Shown piece by piece: positions 59,921 to 64,000 of a stretch of DNA of 64,000 bases (its first letter is position 1; the number at the start of each line of letters is the position of its first letter). The stretch lies in the NCBI GenBank assembly GCA_016716605.1, contig JADJWA010000001.1, forward strand, positions 310,001-374,000, in the 5' to 3' direction. Both the position numbers and the translations under genes were made by a program. The notes under the pieces are model-generated. The model did not search any database and had not been told where the DNA came from. It saw only the letters and a program-made list of their open reading frames with translations. The stretch comes from Flavobacteriales bacterium. Lineage in GTDB: Bacteria; Bacteroidota; Bacteroidia; Flavobacteriales_F; PHOS-HE28.

Positions 59921-59969
59921 CCCCTTCGATGGGCAGGCGCCGGTGCTGTTGGCGAACAGGAGGAGCTAG
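59921..59969 (+). pseudogene. diverged remnant of the dinB 3' end
   Basis: 49 bases matching dinB 58091-58139 at 44 positions. Read in the dinB frame it gives PFDGQAPVLLANRRS and a stop. Three of the four codon changes are silent (CCT/CCC, CTG/TTG, AAT/AAC) and one is Thr to Ser. It therefore derives from a dinB allele that diverged under selection. Its stop overlaps the stop of the next leftward gene. Confidence 0.85.
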
Positions 59970-61999
59970 TCCTTCACGAACGTCCCGCCAGCCACTCTCC
60001 CATCATTCAATTCCGCCCGCAGGAAGAAAAGGCCTGGAGCAAGCGTGCTTACATCGATCTTGCTCGTTCCGTCGTATTGCATTGGCACGATCTCGCCGAG
60101 CGCAGTCACGATCCACAGCCGTGTAACCGGTCTCGCGGTGCGAATGCTGATCTGATCGGAGGCGGGTGAAGGATACAGGCTCATTGCTTCGGTAGCCGAT
60201 GCGTCGCGAAGCCCCATGCCGATGTATGCGAGCGTGTCGCTGCTGAAGACGCAACCCTCAAGGGTGGTGACCATTGCGTGATAGTCGCCATTCGCGTCGG
60301 CCTCGATGCTGGAGGTGTCGGAATCCAGGATCACCTCGTCGTTGAAGTACCATTCGTACGCGACGCCACCGATGATTGAAAGCGTGCTCCCGTTCGCCTG
60401 CACAGTGAAGCCGGGATCCGCCACTTCGTTGACGTACACGGTATCGACACGTACTTCCCCAATGGCATCGGTCACTTCCACGATGTACTCACCCGGACAG
60501 AGGGCCTCGATGTCCTGTGTGGTCGCCCCCGTGTTCCAGAGGAAGGTGAAGGGGGCTTCCCCATTGCAGAAAGCGACCGCTTCACCATTGCATGCGCCGG
60601 GGCATACGGTGCTCGCCCACGCGCTCACATCGAATGTGGTGTCGATGCCGGAGACGATCATCGCATCGCCATTGCCCATATCCGTGAGCGTGGTGCCGCC
60701 GTAGGTGATCGGCCCGAAGTAGTAACCGCCGAAGTAGAGCTCGTGCGGCGCCTCTTCCTGCCTGTGGATGCAGAGCGGGATGTCGCGCAGGAAGCCGCTA
60801 GGTCGTTGCGCCCAAACCAGATCGCCATCCGCTTCGATCTTGGCGATGAGCGCATCCTCACTGCCGAGTGCGCTGAAAGACTGTCCGAAGAAGGTAATGC
60901 TCTGCTGGAAGTGAGTGGCCACGTAGGCATTGCCGAGGCCATCGGCGATAACGTCCCAACCGATGTCGCGTTGGGTGGAGCCTGCGCGCTGCGCCCAGCG
61001 GTAATCACCGTCCTGGCTGAGGCCCATGATCAGCATGTCGTCGTTGCTGCTCGCAGAACTGAGCGTGTCATCCGGCAGGAAGAGGTCGCCCCACAAGCGG
61101 CCCACCACGAAGACATTGCCGAGCGTATCGGCCGCGATGCTGAAGCCTTCATGATCGCCGTTGCCATAGCTGCGCGCCCAAAGGCCGTTGCCACCAAGGT
61201 CGCAGGCGAGCACGTACAGGTTGAGCGAGTTGGTGGGTGTGATCTGGATGTTGTCATAGAACGCAGGCGCGTAGCCGATCTGCCCGGTGATGAAGAGCCG
61301 GTCCCCGGCCACGGTAATGCCGCGCGCGCTCTTCGGAACGCCGGTGCCCGTGGTGCTCTTTGCCCAGAGCGCGGTGCCGGTGCTGTCGTACTTCACGATC
61401 ACGGCCTGGCGCTGGAAACTGCCGGTGCTCACCGCTATGGGTTCGAAGGTGAAGCTGGTGCCGCCTGCAAAGCCAGTGACGTAGAGATTGCCATCATGAT
61501 CCAAGGCGATGCTGCGGCCCTCTGATGAGGTCGTGCTGTTGGTGATGCGCTTCGCCCAGACACAATTGCCATCCGCATCGTAACGCGCGGTGAACCAGTC
61601 ATCTGAACTGCCAGAGCCGCTCAGACTGATGCCATTGCCGAAGTTGGTGGTGCCCTGGCAACTGCCGGTGATGTAGATGCGGTCCTCTGCATCGATGGCG
61701 ATGCCATAGACCCATGCATCGTAGAAGCTGGTGGTGATGCCGCGCACCCATTGGCAAACGCCGTTCGCATCATACTTGGCGATTACGCCTGCTATGGTGT
61801 TGCCCGGTGTGAGCGTGCCGCAGCCGAAATCCGCTGTGCCGCTCGCGCTTCCCACCCAGTACGCGTTGCCCTGGCTGTCCGTGGCGATGCCATAGCAGAA
61901 GTCGGTGTTGCCGCCACCGCCGGCATCGGCGGCCCAGTTCCATTGCTGTGCGAACAATGGCAAGTGCAAGAGGAGGAATGGAATCAGGATACTTCGCAT
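59966..61999 (-). CDS. SBBP-like beta-propeller protein with T9SS type A sorting domain
   Basis: A 677-residue secreted protein. The signal peptide MRSILIPFLLLHLPLFAQ precedes about eight repeats with phrases like GNAYWVGSASGTADFG, DRIYITGSCQGTTNFG, GNLYVTGFAGGTSFTF and GNVFVVGRLWGDLFLP, and EDALIAKIEADGDLVWAQRP-type partners. Ig/SprB-like segments (CNGEAPFTFLWNTGATTQDI) and a type A CTD (MSLYPSPASDQISIRT) follow. CACCTTTG ends 4 bases before the ATG, so the mRNA may be leaderless. Likely T9SS cargo of unknown target. Confidence 0.85.
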   Translation of the reverse strand: MRSILIPFLLLHLPLFAQQWNWAADAGGGGNTDFCYGIATDSQGNAYWVGSASGTADFGCGTLTPGNTIAGVIAKYDANGVCQWVRGITTSFYDAWVYGIAIDAEDRIYITGSCQGTTNFGNGISLSGSGSSDDWFTARYDADGNCVWAKRITNSTTSSEGRSIALDHDGNLYVTGFAGGTSFTFEPIAVSTGSFQRQAVIVKYDSTGTALWAKSTTGTGVPKSARGITVAGDRLFITGQIGYAPAFYDNIQITPTNSLNLYVLACDLGGNGLWARSYGNGDHEGFSIAADTLGNVFVVGRLWGDLFLPDDTLSSASSNDDMLIMGLSQDGDYRWAQRAGSTQRDIGWDVIADGLGNAYVATHFQQSITFFGQSFSALGSEDALIAKIEADGDLVWAQRPSGFLRDIPLCIHRQEEAPHELYFGGYYFGPITYGGTTLTDMGNGDAMIVSGIDTTFDVSAWASTVCPGACNGEAVAFCNGEAPFTFLWNTGATTQDIEALCPGEYIVEVTDAIGEVRVDTVYVNEVADPGFTVQANGSTLSIIGGVAYEWYFNDEVILDSDTSSIEADANGDYHAMVTTLEGCVFSSDTLAYIGMGLRDASATEAMSLYPSPASDQISIRTARPVTRLWIVTALGEIVPMQYDGTSKIDVSTLAPGLFFLRAELNDGRVAGGTFVKD

Positions 62000-62034
62000 G
62001 CGGCAAAGGTGGACCAGCGGCAGCGTGTCCTCGC

Positions 62035-63630
62035 TTATTCCACCGTGAACCTCAACAGTGCGCCTTCGCTTCCGCGGAGCAGGTACAGGCCCGGGGCGAA
62101 CCCGTTCACATCCATTGCATTCATGCCCGCGAGGAGCTTCAGCGAACGCACCTGTTGGCCTGCGGCATTGATCACGTTTCCTGCTTGTGGTGTCGCGGTT
62201 TGGATCGAGAGTGTCCCGCGCACTGGATTCGGCCATGCGCTCAGCTGAGCCTCGGAGCTCCTCTCGCCAATGCCCGTGCTCAGGTCGTCAAGGCGCCCCA
62301 CCATTGCGGCTTGAAGCCCCCCAGCGTTGGTGCTATGCGGGTTGAATGTGAGCGGCGCGGCAAGGTGTCCTGCGAAGTGGATCACGCCCGCATTCGAAAG
62401 CGCCGAGATATTCTGTGATTCAGAGAAGCCCGTGGGCATGCTCGTGGCCTCCCATTGCGCGGTGCCGTCGGGATCGAAGGCGACAATCCCGATGCTCGAT
62501 GCGCCCAAGGTGATGCCATCGCTGATCACGCCATTGCCCCAATCGACCGAGCCACGCAAGGTGCCGAGCAGGCGCGGGTGATCCTGGTCGTCCACGCAGA
62601 TCGAAGGTCCCTTCGCCCGTCGGAAATCACCGGTGATCAAGCCTCCAGGCGGCGGGGCGCTCTCGATTCCCCATAGGAAATCGCCGGTGCTGTCCAACCG
62701 TGCAACGAATACGTCGTGCACCCAGAGCGGGCCATTGAAGGCGATGCCGTCCCAGACGGTGGCACCGAGCAGTTGCCCCGCTAGGTAAGCGTGTCCATCG
62801 CTCGTGGCGGCCACCGTAGGATCCTGGAAGGTGATGTCATCCGCGAACCGCGCGAAGCCCCCGGTGCCATCGGGCTTGTATCGGAGCACGAACATGCTGT
62901 AGCCCGTGTTCCCGTAGTTCTGATAAGCCAATCCACCGAAAGCGAATCCGTTGTTGTCCACCGATCCGGCCACGTACAGCCCGCCCCAAGGATCGAAACT
63001 GATGGTGCCGAAAAGACGCACGCCGTCGATGATGCGGGTCTCCGCATCGTTGCCTTGGGCATTCACGCGAACCACCTTGCCAACGCCCCATTCACTCACT
63101 GCGTACCAGAGGTTGCCTTGAGGATCGATTGCCAGCGACGCGACCTCATTGGCAAGCGCATGCGTCCAGGAGAGGTTGCGCGCCCATAAGATGGCCCCGG
63201 AGCCGAGGTCCACAGCCACAATGAAGAGGTTCTCCTGGAGCGGCACGGCAGGGAGCACCCCGCCGATCACAGAGCCATCGCACAACTGCAAGGCTCCCAT
63301 GAAGCTGCCGGCGAAGTAGGCCTTACCATCGGCCGCCACCGCGCAATCGTTGATGCTCACCGAATCCGCGACCACGCATGACCACAGCGGCGCGCCAGTG
63401 GCGGGATCGAGCGATGTGAATGCGGCAGCGCCATAGACATGCTGTCCGTAGGTGTAAACGCCATTCAACGCGCGCATGTGCACCAGGCGGCCGGGCGCCG
63501 TGGCGATACGTTCCGAGGGCATCGCTGGATTCGAGCTGTAGGCAACGGGATCGCTGATGAGCCAATCGACCTGCTGGGCGGTGGCGTGAAGCGAGATGAT
63601 GAGCCCGATGGAGTTAAGGATGCAGCGCAT
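62035..63630 (-). CDS. secreted propeller protein with T9SS type A sorting domain
   Basis: A 531-residue protein with a short signal peptide (MRCILNSIGLIISLHATAQ). A quinoprotein/SBBP-like propeller carries DPATGAPLWSCVVADSVS, GKAYFAGSFMGALQLCDG, GSGAILWARNLSWTHALA, GGLYVAGSVDNNGFAFGG and GHAYLAGQLLGATVWDG. The type A CTD is LSAWPNPVRGTLSIQT...NAAGQQVRSL...APGLYLLRG. It lies 35 bases upstream of the next T9SS gene on the same strand and shares its architecture, so the two may be one operon and distant paralogues. Confidence 0.83.
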   Translation of the reverse strand: MRCILNSIGLIISLHATAQQVDWLISDPVAYSSNPAMPSERIATAPGRLVHMRALNGVYTYGQHVYGAAAFTSLDPATGAPLWSCVVADSVSINDCAVAADGKAYFAGSFMGALQLCDGSVIGGVLPAVPLQENLFIVAVDLGSGAILWARNLSWTHALANEVASLAIDPQGNLWYAVSEWGVGKVVRVNAQGNDAETRIIDGVRLFGTISFDPWGGLYVAGSVDNNGFAFGGLAYQNYGNTGYSMFVLRYKPDGTGGFARFADDITFQDPTVAATSDGHAYLAGQLLGATVWDGIAFNGPLWVHDVFVARLDSTGDFLWGIESAPPPGGLITGDFRRAKGPSICVDDQDHPRLLGTLRGSVDWGNGVISDGITLGASSIGIVAFDPDGTAQWEATSMPTGFSESQNISALSNAGVIHFAGHLAAPLTFNPHSTNAGGLQAAMVGRLDDLSTGIGERSSEAQLSAWPNPVRGTLSIQTATPQAGNVINAAGQQVRSLKLLAGMNAMDVNGFAPGLYLLRGSEGALLRFTVE

Positions 63631-63684
63631 GTTGGGAATGTGTGCGGGTGAGACAGGTTGGCGGGGCAATCGGTTGCTTGCAGC

Positions 63685-64000
63685 TCACTTCTCCCCATAC
63701 CTCGGATCCGCCGTCCACGGCAGCTTCTCCATGCTGTTGGTGCGCAGCGCGCAATGCCCGAATTCCTCCTCCACCACGCCAATGAGCCGATAGACGCCAC
63801 GGCCGCAGAAGGGGTAGCGCTCCGCCACGCTGGGGAACTGCGTGCTGTCCCAGAAGTCGCCTGCCGTATCGATGAATGAACCGAAGCTCATGTAGCTCCC
63901 CGATTGCGTGGTGGTGGTCTTCACGTGGATCATGTAGCCGAGCATCGTCACGCGCTGGCCGATGTGCTTCTCCATGTCGCGCTTGAGGATGAAGGGAGGG
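63685..64000 (-). CDS. DNA polymerase III alpha-type (DnaE) C-terminal end, cut by right edge
   Basis: The last ~104 residues of a protein entering from the right. PPFILKRDMEKHIGQRVTML, then GYMIHVKTTTTQSGSYMSFG, SFIDTAGDFWDSTQFPSVAE, RYPFCGRGVYRLIGVVEEEF and GHCALRTNSMEKLPWTADPR match the OB-fold tail I know from Bacteroidota DnaE-like proteins, in particular the second, repair-type DnaE often near dinB. Only the tail is visible, so whether it is replicative or translesion cannot be decided here. Confidence 0.7.
   Translation of the reverse strand, partial: PPFILKRDMEKHIGQRVTMLGYMIHVKTTTTQSGSYMSFGSFIDTAGDFWDSTQFPSVAERYPFCGRGVYRLIGVVEEEFGHCALRTNSMEKLPWTADPRYGEK

Overview
The window comes from a GC-rich member of the Bacteroidota, probably the order Flavobacteriales. 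Four things point there. Nine predicted secreted proteins end in type IX secretion (T9SS) sorting domains (types A and B). The DAHP synthase is fused to a type II chorismate mutase. Genes follow neighbourhoods I know from this phylum (coaX, outer-membrane protein, TPR protein, lptC, CorC-like). Many genes are preceded by a TAnnTTTG-like -7 box rather than a Shine-Dalgarno site. I see no phage, transposase, CRISPR array or rRNA; there is one tRNA (Phe).

Layout. 1-1063: start of a sensor propeller protein cut by the left edge. 1088-5161: molybdenum cofactor operon read leftwards (ThiF/MoeB-like, MoeA, MobA, MoaD, MoaE, MoaC-MogA fusion). 5267-8083: large FG-GAP/UnbV T9SS protein. 8161-10315: DAHP synthase-chorismate mutase and fructose-bisphosphatase. 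10400-13178: GNAT, aspartate kinase and a membrane protein with an Hpt-like tail. 13183-19918: leftward operon of a TetR regulator, an ABC ATPase with degenerate motifs, HlyD adaptor, TolC channel, CutA-like protein and TPR protein. 20059-28935: nine-gene leftward run from coaX through lptC, a CorC-like protein and mgtE to a glycerophosphodiesterase. 29008-32310: tRNA-Phe, HD hydrolase, histidine kinase, gpmI. 32315-37199: two paralogous choice-of-anchor L / T9SS type B proteins. 37321-42744: M20 peptidase, CsaA, a small zinc ribbon, CysQ, gmd and fcl (GDP-fucose). 42756-46893: two T9SS type A proteins. 47027-51304: Wzi-like, WecA/TagO-like, Wzi-like surface-polysaccharide operon. 51308-52008: frameshifted lycopene cyclase. 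52090-56473: T9SS protein, NadR-like kinase, sufB and sufA. 56913-64000: dinB, three T9SS proteins and the C-terminus of a DnaE-type polymerase.

Themes. Envelope biology dominates: secreted adhesin-like cargo, polysaccharide and nucleotide-sugar synthesis, LPS transport and an efflux system. The observations most worth checking are: a C14 tract next to an out-of-frame signal peptide (46808-46910); a single-base frameshift in a lycopene cyclase (about 51478); a diverged fossil of the dinB 3' end flanking a T9SS gene (59921-59969); a promoter-operator module upstream of sufA (56484-56523); an ABC ATPase with only a normal Walker A; and -7 boxes so close to start codons that many mRNAs should be leaderless or nearly so.
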